From NCBI GenBank assembly GCA_036874045.1, contig JAZBRI010000010.1:1384001-1448000 (forward strand): a stretch of 64,000 nt of DNA, in the 5' to 3' direction. The notes beneath the pieces were generated by a model that did not search any database, was not told the DNA's origin, and was given only the letters and a program-made list of their open reading frames with translations. Each line of letters begins with the position of its first letter. The first letter of the stretch is position 1. The translations under genes were made by a program, and so were the position numbers. Origin of the DNA: Cymodocea nodosa (Eukaryota; Streptophyta; Magnoliopsida; Alismatales; Cymodoceaceae). Shown one piece after another: positions 35,501-47,500 of the stretch.

Positions 35501-38500
35501 TTGACCCATCCCCAACCCATCTCTTCCTCCCTCAAACTATCACTACACATAGCAAGGGGCATAGTGGTAATTTTGTAGGCCCAACCCAACAACCCCAACC
35601 CATCCTCAACTCGTCTCTCCCACCCCTAAACTATTTCCATATATAGCGAAAGGAATAGTGGTAATTTTACAGGCTTAACTTGACAATCTCAACCTAGCCC
35701 GACCCATCTCTTCCTCCCCCAAACTATCTCCATGTATAATGAGGCGTGACGATAATTTTGTAGGCCCAACCTAGCAACCCCAACCTAATTCTAACTCATC
35801 TCTCCCTCTCCTAAACTATCTCCACGTATAGCAAGGGACATGACAATAATTTTGCAGACCTAACTCGACAGCCTTGGCCAAGCTCGACCCTTCCCCAACC
35901 AATCTCTCCCTCCCCGAAACTATCTCCACGCATAGTAAAGGGTGTGACGATAATTTTACTGGCCCAACCCAATAGCCCCGACCTAGCCCAATCCATCCTT
36001 AACTCGTCTCTCCCCCCCCCCCTAAACTATCTTCATGTATAGTGAGAGGTGTAGTGGTAATTTTACAGACCCAACCCAACAACCCCAACTTAACCCAACC
36101 CATCTCAGATCCCCAACCCGTCTCTCCCTCCTTTAAACTATCTCCATGTACAATGAGGGACATAACGGTCCTAAACCCAATCTAATAGCCCCACCTATAA
36201 TTCATTAATTTATCTCGCTATGCATGGAGATAGTTTAAGAGAGGGAGAGATAAATTAGGGATGAGTTGGGTTACATTAAGGTTATTGCGTTGGGCCTATA
36301 AAATTACCGTTACATACCTCACTATACAGAAGATAATTTGAGAGAAGGAGACGAGTCAGACTAGGCCAAGGCTACTAGATTGGCCTATAAAATTACCATC
36401 ATGCCCCTCACTATGTGTGAAGATAGTTTAAGAGAGGGAGAAATGAGTTAGGGATGGGTCGGATTAGGCCAAGCTTATTGGGCTGGGCCTGCAAAATTAC
36501 CACCACGTCCTTCATTTTATGTGAAGATAGTTTGAGGGGAGGAAGAAACAGGTTGGGGATAGGTCAAGCTAAGACCGCCACACCCCTCCTTGTATGTAGA
36601 GATAGTTTAGGGAAAGGAGAAATAGGTTGAAGATGAGTTGGACTAGGCTAAAGTCGGATTGGGCCTACAAAATTACTGTTACACTCCTCGCTATGCATAG
36701 AGATAATTTGGGAGAGAGAGAAACAGGTTAGGGATGGAACAGACTAGAAAGATAGTTTAAGAGAGTGAGAGACGAGTTGAGGATGGATTGAGCTAGGCTA
36801 AGGTTGTTGGGCTAGGCTTGCAAAATTACTACCACACCTTGGCTTAGCCCGATCCATCCCCAACTTGTCTCTCTCTCTTGCAAACTATCTTAAAGCATAG
36901 TAAAGGGTGTGGTGGTAATTTTGCAGGCCCAACCCTAACCTAATCCAACTCATTCCCAACCTGTCTCTCTCTCTCCCAAACTATCTTCATACACAACAAG
37001 AGACGTAACGATAATCTTGTAGGTCCAACACGACCCATCCCCAACCTATCTCTCATTCTCCTAAACTATCTCCACGCACAGCAAGGGACATGACAGTCCT
37101 AGTCTGACTCATCCCCAACTTGTCTCTCCTTCCCCTTAAACTATCTCCATGCACAACAAAGGGTATGGCGGCAATTTTACAAGCTCAACCCAATAGCCCT
37201 GGTTTAACCCGATCCATCCTCTTAACCCATCTTTCTCTCCCCCAAACTATCTCCATGCACAATAAAAGGTGTGGCAATAATTTTGCAGACCCAACTCAAC
37301 AACCCCAACCTAGCCTAACCCGTCTCTCCCTCTCCCAAATTATCTCCACACACAGCGAGAGGTATGATAGTAATTTTACAGACCCAACCTAACCCAACTC
37401 ATCCTCAACTTGCCTTTCTCTCTCCCAAACTATCTCCACACACAGTGAGAAGCATGACAATAATTTTACAAGCTTAGCCTGGTAGCCTCAGCTTAGCGCG
37501 ACTCATCCTTGACCCATGTCTCCCTTAAACTGTCTTGAAGCACAACAAGAGGCATGATGGTAATTTTGTAGGCCCAACCCAATACATCTCCAACCCATAT
37601 CTCCCTCCCCTAAACTATCTCCTTAGCCCGACCCATCCCCAACCCGTCTCTCCCTCCCCTAAATTATCTTCACGCACAGCAAGAGGCATGACAATAATTT
37701 TGTAGGCCCAATCTAACAACCTTAGTCCAACCCATCTCTCCCTCCCTTAAACTATCTCCACACATAGCGAGAGGTGTGATAGTAATTTTGTAAGCCCAGC
37801 TCGATAGCCCCAACGTAGCCTGACTCATCCCTAACTTGTCTCTCTCTCCTCTAAACTATCTCCACACATAATGAGGGCATGGTGGTAATTTTGCAAACCT
37901 AGCATGACAACCTCAACCTAGCCCGACCCATCTCTTCCTTCCATAATTCATGAATTTATCTTGCTATGCATGGAGATAGTTTAGGAGAGGAAGAGATGGG
38001 TTGGAGATGAGTCAAGCTAAGTCGAGGCTATTAGGTTAGACTTGTAAAATTATTGTCATGCCCCTCACGATGTGTGGAGATAGTTTGAGAGAGGGAGAGA
38101 CAAGTCAAGCTAAGTTAAGGCTATCAGGCTGGGCCTGTAAAATTTCCGCCACTTGCCTCACTATGCGTAAAAATAGTTTAGAGGAGGGAGAGATGAGTTA
38201 AGGATGAGTTTGGTTAAGGAGATAATTTAGGGGAGAGAGAGACAAATTGGAGATGGGTTGGGTTAGGACTATCACACCCCTCGTTGTGAGTGGAGATAGT
38301 TTGGGGGAATGAGAGACAAGTTGGGATGGGTCGGGCCAGGTTTTTTTTTTTTTTTTTTTTTATATAAATCTATCTTTTACATTCATCAGGGGATAGTCCT
38401 GCTAAAAAAGTAAGAGCCCAAAAAGAAGGGCAATACAAGGGTCTAAATTTGCTAAGTAAAGAAAATATAAAAATTTTCTAAAAGAAATGAATCCGGTTTA

Positions 38501-41500
38501 ACCGAAAGAATTCGATCAACTGAAAACGGTCAAACCGATATATTTTGACGATTGAACCGAGGTGAAACGAAATATGAGATTTGTCGGTGAGACCGAACAC
38601 TGTGATCGGTCCGACCAGAGATCTTCCGGTTTAACCGTGAACTGAGCGGTCACACCGGGCTGGTAAAAGATCGGTAGAAAAAGTCGGTGTGACCGTGTCT
38701 AGGTTCCGGTGTAACCGGGGCAGACTCGGTTTAGCCTTAGAAAGGGCGGTCAAACCGAAGCCAGCATGGTACGTCCGAAAAGCCTTTCCCGTGTGAACAT
38801 AGTTACCGTGTGAACAGAGTTTCCGTGTGAACAGAGAAGTGTCAGAACAGCTGTTCTTCGAGAGTATTTCTTCCGATGACTGTTGTATGCGACGAGCAAG
38901 TAACTCCTCGTAAGTTGTGACTTGTATATTGTATATCTTGAAATCTGCGTATTCATTCTCGGATATTGAAACCATTGATATAATAAATAATCTGGGATAC
39001 GATAGTAGTAATATTAGGCTTTTTATTGCCGAATATTATCTTACATCTGTGTTTCCACAAGCTTCAGAGAGTGAATGCCGTTAGATATTTATAATTGATT
39101 CCGAGAGATTTTTTGCTTGAATATAGCTGCTGCCTGCACCATATTTCCCAGTTGTGGATAGAATTTGCTGTGGTCAATAATCGGAGCCATTTGATAATAT
39201 CTTGAGTGAAAGAGCATTTATAAAATATATGATTGATAGTTTCTGTGGCGTTCCTGCAAAACCCGCATATGGACGGTAATTGGTGTCCCATATGTTTTCT
39301 GGTTTCATCTACCAGAAGAAATTTGTTTTTGAGTTTCCATAGAAAAACAGAAACTTTTGTAGGTATTCCGGGACTCCAAAAACCCAATAGTTTGTTGTTA
39401 CAGGGTAGATGATTTCTGATAGAATTCCAAGCAGCTTTAACGGAAAATCTTGGAATCTGCAGAGTTTGATAATATCTATGCCACGTTTTGCCCAATGTTT
39501 TTCCTATGTTGCTGTCACTGTGGATATTAAAAATATGGTTCATACTGCCATAGATTGCCTTGATGGCTTCAGCCCAGATGCCTTTATTATTGATCAGCTT
39601 GTGTATTTGCTTTAGTTGAAAAGCTACTAATTGGTCTTTTAAATTTCTGATATCGAGCCCACCTTCAGGAACAGGGGTGGAGATTTTTTCCCATTTGAGC
39701 CAATGTTGGGGTTGGGCCAGGTTGGGGTTGTCAAGCTAGGCTTGTAAAATTACCGCCACATCTCTCGCTGTGCGTGAAGACAGTTTAAGAAAGGGAGAGG
39801 TGGGTTGGAGATAGGTCAGGCTAGGCCAAGGCTATCAAGCTGGGCCTATAAAATTATCGTCACGTCCCTCATTATGCATGGAAATAGTTTGAGGGTGAGA
39901 GAGACAAGTTAGGTATGAGTCAAACTAAAGAGACAATTTGGGAGAGGGAGAGACGGATTAGGGATAAGTTGAACTATGGAGATAGTTTAGGAGAAGGAGA
40001 GACAAGTTGAGGATAGGTTAGGTTAGGCTAAGCTAGGGTGTGATGGTAATTTTGCAAGCCTAACTTGACAACCTTAGCTTAGCCCGACCTATCCCCAACC
40101 TATTTCTCCCTCCCTTAAACTATCTCCAAGCACAGTGAGGTGCGTGGCGATAATTTTGCAAGTCCAACTTGACTACCCCAACCTAGCCCGACCCATCCCC
40201 AACTCATCTCTCCTTCCCCTAAACCATCTTCACATATGGTAAGGGATGTGGCAATAATTTTGTAGGCCTAGCCTAACAACCTCAACTTAGCCTAACCCAT
40301 CTCTCCCTTTCCTAAACTATCTCCACACATAATAAGGGACGTGGCAGAAATTTTACAGGCCCAACCTAACAACCCTAGCCTAACCCAATAGATTTGACTT
40401 AGTTTGACCAATCCCCAACCCATCTCCCTTTTCCCTAAATTATCAAGAAAGAGGGATAGATTTTGATGAGACTTATATATCTATAAAAATGTTATTAGTA
40501 TTTGTTAACTATATGAAATTTATTTTATATCAAATGAATGTAAAAAATGCATTTCTAAATGATGTCATATAAGATAAAGTATATGTTAAGCAATATTCAA
40601 GGTTTGAAGATGAAAATTTTTCAAGTCATATATTTAGATTGTCTTATGCATTTTATCTTTTAGATTGTCATGAAAAAATATTTCATGTTCCAACGAGATT
40701 GTAAACAATAGGATGTTAAATTTATAACACCAATATAGTGTAAGGCTCAAATGTAAGGCTTGAGGAGTGACAATAATTCAGATTGAGAGTGAACTAGTAT
40801 AAATTTGTTTATGAACCTATGGATTGTATCTTTATTTCTTGCCCTCTAGATATTATTTTATTGAAATTCTTTCAAATCATTAAATGGATTCATCATTTAT
40901 GAATAATAGTGTTTAATTTGATTACTATTCACCTTTTCTTTAGTAAAGTCAACCAATCCTAGTAGTAACCCCATAATCTATTACCTTATTTGGCTGGTTC
41001 AAGAGTCCAAGCCATGAAAGAGCAACTACATTGTTGGAAATAGAGAGGAGTTGAAAGTGATTTGTAATGGAAAGTGAGAAGAAGAATGAAGAACAAGATG
41101 ACAATGTTGCTTGGAAATACACCTATTGCAGTTGGTTAAAAAAAAAAAGCAAGACAATGTTTGGACACAACTTAACACACCTATTGCTTATTACAGATAT
41201 ATATAGACACAGAGGAATAACCACCATTTGTAGTTACCAAGCCATGTCATCATAAATCACCACCATACGCATCACATAATGTTTTACATTAAATTTACAA
41301 CAACACATGTTGAATAAATACTTAAAGACCCACATTATAATATCTAAAGCAATCTGTTAACACTCCTCCATGCTTTAGATATTTAGGACTCCAATCTTCT
41401 CCTTCAAAAACTAAATTCTAGTTGCAGCCAAAAACTTAGTGAATAGGTCTGCCACCTGTTCTTCAATATAACAATAAACCAATTCAATTTCTCTTCAACT

Positions 41501-44500
41501 CTGCATTTCCCTCAAGGCATATAATTTAACATTAAAATGTTTAGTTTTACCATGGTAAACAAGATTATGAGAAATGATTATTGTTACTTGATTGTCAATA
41601 TTGACAACGATGGCATTTTTTTGTTCTAAATTCAAATCCTTTGGAATCTTCATCAACCAAATTGTTTGATTTACAACTACATTTGTTGCTATGATTTCTA
41701 CTTCAATAGTTGACTAAGCCACTTGTTCTTGCTTCTTTAAACACCAAGAAAACACATTAGAGCCAATCTTAAAATAATACATAGAAGTACTTCTGAAATC
41801 AACCAAGGATCCTCCAAAGTCACTACTAGAATAATCCTTTAACATAGGTTTGTTGTAAAGTTCTATAGGTCCCTCAAATTTCACAAAATTCAGTCCAACA
41901 TTTGTTGTTCCTTTAATGTACCTTAGAATTCTCTTAGCACCCTAAAGATGATTCATATTGGGACAATGGATATATCAGGTCAAGTTGTAGTTAGGTATAT
42001 GAGACTTCCTATAAGCTTCCTATAATATTTTTCTTCAACCTTTTCTCTTGAAGGATCTGCACAAAATTTGTCTTTAGGGTTCATAGGAGAACTTATCTCC
42101 TTGCAATCTTCCATACCAAATTTTATAAGCATATCTTTAGCATAATTGGTCTAGCTGATTTTAATCTAGTTGTTGCTTCACTCAACCTACATTCCTAAAA
42201 AATAGGTCATCATCCCTAAGTCAGTCATCTCAAAGGATGTCATCATCTCTTATTTAAAACCATCTACGAGGATATTGTTGCTCCCAGTAATTAGAAGATC
42301 ATCTACATATAAGGAGATGATAAATTGATCATCATTTACCCTTTTGACATAAAATGTTGCATCAAAGAGACTTCTTGCAAATCCCATGCCCAAGAAGATA
42401 AGTATCAATCCTACCATATCAAGCTCTAGGAGCCTATTTTAGGTCATATAAAGCTTTCACAAATTTATAAACTTTGTTAGGTTCATTTTCCTTAACAAAG
42501 CTTGGTGGTTGATTTGACATCCATATGATAAACTTTCTAATTAAAATGTGTAGCAATAGCAAGCAATAACCTAACTATATCCAATTTGGCTATGCAAAAG
42601 TGTCAAAGTAATCTATCCCAAATTATTGTGCATAACCCTTTACTACTAATTTAGCCTTATGCTTATTAATGAAGCCATCATGATTTAACTTTACCTTAAA
42701 TATCTACTTGACTCCAATTATTCTTTTATCCAAAAGGTCTGCTTACTAACCATCAGGTTCCATTTCTCTCTATAGCTGATAACTCCTCCTCCATGGCTTG
42801 TTTCCAATGAGGACTCTTCACTAAATCATCTACTTTGCTTGCCTCAAGTTTAGCAACATTTGATCTTTCATATATTTCAGTGAGAGATCTTGTTCCCTTT
42901 ATTGGCTTGTGATCGATAAAATCATCAAGTTCTGTATCACCATCTGAATGATCTAGATGTTCATCAAATTGATCTTCATCTAGTGATACTTCTTCTGGAA
43001 TAAGTCTGGAATGAGAGTTTATAGTCATCTACTTTAGTTGGTTCAGATTCCAATCCCAAACTCCAAACTCATTAAATGATACATCTCTGGAAAGTATCAT
43101 TTTTCCAGACAAAGGTTGATATATCCTGAATGCTTTGGAGGTGGTACTATATCTAACTAGAATTCTAACTTCAACTCTATGATCAAGTTTAGTACACTTG
43201 ACTTTTGGTACCTATGTATAACATATGCAGCCAAAAACTTTTAAATAATGTAGAGAGAGTTTACAACCATGCCATGCTTCAAATGGAGTAAGATCATCCA
43301 ACCCTTTACTAGGTAATCTATTTTGAAGAAATACAGAAATATTACATGTCCTTGCCCACAAAAGTTTAGGTAGATCCTTTTCAAACAACATATACCTAGC
43401 AATTTCCACAATTGTTCTATTTTTCCTCTCACTAATCCTATTTTGTTGTGAGGTATAGGGAGTGGTTAACTGATGCTTAATCCCACTTTCAAAACAAATT
43501 CATGTAAAATTATTACATGTGTATTCAATCCCATTATTTGACCTAATTACCTTTATTTTGCAACCACACTAATTCTCTATAAGCCTCTTGAATTTGTAAA
43601 ACACCTGAGAATAATTGTATTCAATCCCATTATTCTCTATAAGCCTCTTGAATTTGTAAAACACCTGAGAAACTTTTGATTTGCTTTTGAGAAAGTAGAT
43701 CCAACACATCTTTGTCAAGTCATCTATAAAAATTATATAGTAGACACTGCCATTTAAAGGAGTATTAAAAGGACCTGCAACATCAGTATGTACAAGTTTC
43801 AGTTTGCAGTCTACCCTCCAACCAAATGTAGGGAACATTTTCCTACCTAATTTTCCTATTTGGCAAGCATTGCAATAGGAAATGTTGCTGCAAAAATTTG
43901 GTACACCAAAAATGAAATTTTTACCTCTTAATTTCACCATTTTGTCATAGTGACAATGATCCAAATGCTTATGCCACATGTTTAACAAATCTACACTACA
44001 ACTATAGGCATTTTGATGTTCTTCACCAAAAATCAATGAGAAGCTCCTTCCCTCTATCTTAGCCTTAAATAACTCTTGATCGTTGAAATCAATTATAATA
44101 TACTTTCCATCACCAAATAAAACTTTATACCTGGCTTTCAACAATTTTCCTACACTTAAGAGATTTTTGTCCACTTCAAGTACATATAATACATCATGCA
44201 GTAATTTTTTTCCTGTATTGGTCTCCAGCAGCATTGTTCCTCTTCCTTCAACCATCATGTGATCTCCATTTCCAATCCTAACTCTAGTGGTATGTAACGA
44301 CATTAAATTAATAAACAGATTTCTTTCATATGTCATATGATTAGTGTTAGACTATCTCCTATATGAATCCATTTATGAGATACATTTAGTCTCTCTCCTC
44401 CTTCCTTATATATCGATGTAAAATATGTAAGAAGGGCATGGGATTTTTTTCGATAGTGAACTATTTTTCCACCTTCTTCCGTCTTTCTTTGTTTTGCATT

Positions 44501-47500
44501 TCAACTTGGTATCAGAGCACACATGCTACTGCTGCCGCTACCATTGACATTGTCGCTGCTACTAGCATTGTTGCCACCGTCACCTATCGTCGGGTTGCCA
44601 CTATGCATGGCGCCCTCCACTACGTAGGGTCTTCCAGGTTTGCTAAACTCGCCATGCTAGTCGCCTGAACTTCATGAAGTGACACAGACTATCATTGTTA
44701 TTCACCCGAACCTCATGAAGTGACATAGACTATCAATGTTGTCCTTTCTCCTCCACTTGGTCCACCGTGGAGTCCTATGATTGATCATCATGGTTGCATC
44801 ATTATCTTCCACTATAGCTGATTCATCCTCCCAAGCTGTTGCTTCAAGTGAAGATCTTTTTATCCGCAGTTGTCCTAGAATTTCACCAAAGCTCAATGGT
44901 CCCAACTATATACTATAGGCTCAAAGCTCTGAAAACATTGTTATTGTCTTTCGCTAGGAGAATCATCTCCATCACCCCCCTCCTAAGGTTAAAGATACTT
45001 ATTACAGAGATTGGCTCACCAATGATGTTGCCATTATCTTGTGGATGTTGTCAAGCATAGAGGACATTGTGGCAAGTGGTGTTGCCATGCTCAGGCCAAC
45101 AAAGGCCATTTGGGATAATCTTCGTCAAGTTTATGGTTATGACAAAAATATTTCCAAGGCATTCTCCGTTTATGCATAGCTTTTCTAACTATGACAAGAA
45201 GATAAAACATGTCAACAACTTTACAGTATTCTACGTGAATTAATAAATGAACTCAACATTTATTAACCACCTACCTTAGATGTCCTCACCTTTCAGAGAT
45301 ACAAGGAGGAACTTACAGTTGCTATTTTTCTAGCTGCCCTTAATCCCGATACGTCAGCTCAAATTCGTGGGTCTATTCTTGGATCCGAGTACATGTCAAG
45401 TCTTGATGAGGTTTTTGGGAAAGCTCTCCATGTCTCCACAGGATCTATTGCCCTCTCCGGATCCATGTCTTTTGGTTTTGATCAATCTACTCTGGTGGCC
45501 TCCAGTGGACGTGGTTAGGGTGGTCATGGTGAGAGACAATGTCCCAAGTGCCGATAGTGTGGCAAGTTGAGCTACCGATCTAAAAAATATTGGAAGAAGT
45601 TTCCTCATTTGAAGCCTCAGTTTGCATGTGTAGCCACTAGTAGCATGTTTATTTCTTCGGGCAGCATTTCGACCCTACCTTCCAATAGTATCACTATATC
45701 TCAAGAAGATTACGATTGCTTTATACAGGGACAAGGATCTACTCCTATCGCCATGAGTGCACAAGTGACATCCTCTCGATCAAGTATCCACCTTACTGCC
45801 TTGATTACTAATGCTAATGACCATGGGGTTCTAGACTCTGGCGCCACCTCCCACATTTCAGGTACATCCACCTTGATTGATAGAATGCATACTATTCCAA
45901 ATAAATCTTCCGTTACTATTGTCAATAGTCGCTCATGTCCTGTATCTGGTAAAAGGGAAATTCAAGTCTCTTCCTAGATATGACTGAACGATGTCCTTTA
46001 TGTACCTAATTTTTCTTTCAACCTTTTATCCATTAGTATCATCACTATGCAACTTAAATGCTACGTAACCTTTTTTCTCTTTCATGTCACCTTTCAAGAC
46101 CTATTGACGAAGAAGAGGATTGGTTTGGAGTGCAGATCTCATGTTTTCAGTGCATACACGTTGGTTCATGACTGTATTCCCAAAGGTCTAGTTGCTGGCA
46201 TCTCAAATGATAATTCCTCTTTTCTGTGGTACTGCCGATTAGGACACTCGTCTCATTAGAAGTTACGTCAAGCCCTCCCGTGGCTATCTTTATCTCCTTT
46301 TCAGTGTGAGTCCTGTCAACTTGGTAAGCACCACCGTACTACCTTCAAGTAGTTGTGTCTTGTCTTATCCACGAACATGTTCATTGTTCATTGTGTTATT
46401 TGGGGTCCTAATCGTATTGTATCTGGTCGGGGTTACAAGTATTATATTGTTTTCATGGATGACTACTCTCGTGTCTCGTGGGTGTACTTAAAGAATTGTC
46501 ACAATGTTGTTGATGTTTAAAAAAATTTCCTTATTGAAATACAAAATCAATTTTCTGTATCCAAAAACCTTGTATATTGATAATGTTTTAGAATTCATAC
46601 AAGGTCAATTTCAAACCATTTGTTCTTCATTAGGAATTACTCATCAAACCACTTACCCTCACACTTCTCAACAAAATGGAGTGGCCGAGCGAAAGCATCG
46701 ACACATTCTTGATGTGGCTCGGACACTCATGTCACAAATGAATGTTCCTCGCTATCTTTGGTTTAATGTTGTTCTTACTTGTGTACCTGATGAATAAGAT
46801 GCCCTCGACACCTTTAAGGGGTGCAATTCCTCTACATCGCTTATACCGAGATAAAGAATTGTTCTCTATTCTCCTCAAGGTGCTTGGCTATGTGGCTTTT
46901 GTTCATGATCTTACTCCTAGCCTTGATAAGTTGTCTCCTCGTGCCATTAAGTATGTTTTTGTAGGGTACTCTCACAATCAAAAAGGATATCGTCTTTACC
47001 ATCCTCCCACAAAAAAATACTATGTTTCCATAGATATCATCTTTTTTGAAAATTAGTTCTATTTTGGTTCAAAAGAGTCTCTCTCCATTCCTCCACCATC
47101 TACCTCTATCGTTACCACTATGGATGTTGGGAGATCTTCACCTCATTCCTTCTCTACTTCTCTCGAGGCTTCTCCTACTCACAATGTCACTATTTCTCTT
47201 GAGGAATTATCTGCTACTGACGATGCTAGTCTACAAACTCCTCTTCAGGTTTATAGTTATTGACCATGCGTGCACCTAGTGATTGCTCCCCAACCTTCTT
47301 CTTACTCACCTGATGGGTCTAATGAACCTATTCCCACTTCACTAGGCTCTACAACCATTCTTGATGATGATTCCACCATTCAAGATGACACTATTGATGA
47401 TCTTGCTAATAAACCTAAAGATCTTCCTATAGCCATTCACAAGGGAACCTGCACCCATCATCCTCTTTCTAATGTTATCTCCTATGCTAACTTCAATTTC

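Larger units (their letters stand above)
35102..40443. repeat. Satellite-like tandem array of about 90-108-bp units with internal inversions
   Basis: The unit contains aaactatctccac, (a/g)cagcgagg, gtggtaattttgcaggccca, acccaacagcccca, cctagcccgacccatccc and caacccgtctctccctcc. 'aaactatct' recurs mostly every 91-108 bases. Blocks 36190-36850, 37945-38340 and 39722-40030 carry the units reversed. The array interrupts the copia reverse transcriptase: it starts right after the NKA codons and the frame resumes with QEEGIDFDET at 40444, about 8 codons missing. A LINE (38341-39709) lies inside. Open frames in the array (for example 37120-37392) are produced by the repeat and are not genes. Confidence 0.9.

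Noticed and set aside
37120-37392. 90-codon open frame rich in S, L, P, Q with repeated segments
   Set aside because: It is produced by the tandem array; the repeats in the protein simply mirror the DNA unit.
35102-40443. CRISPR-like regular repeats
   Set aside because: Units are long, continuous and diverged, without unique spacers, and the genome is a plant nuclear genome.
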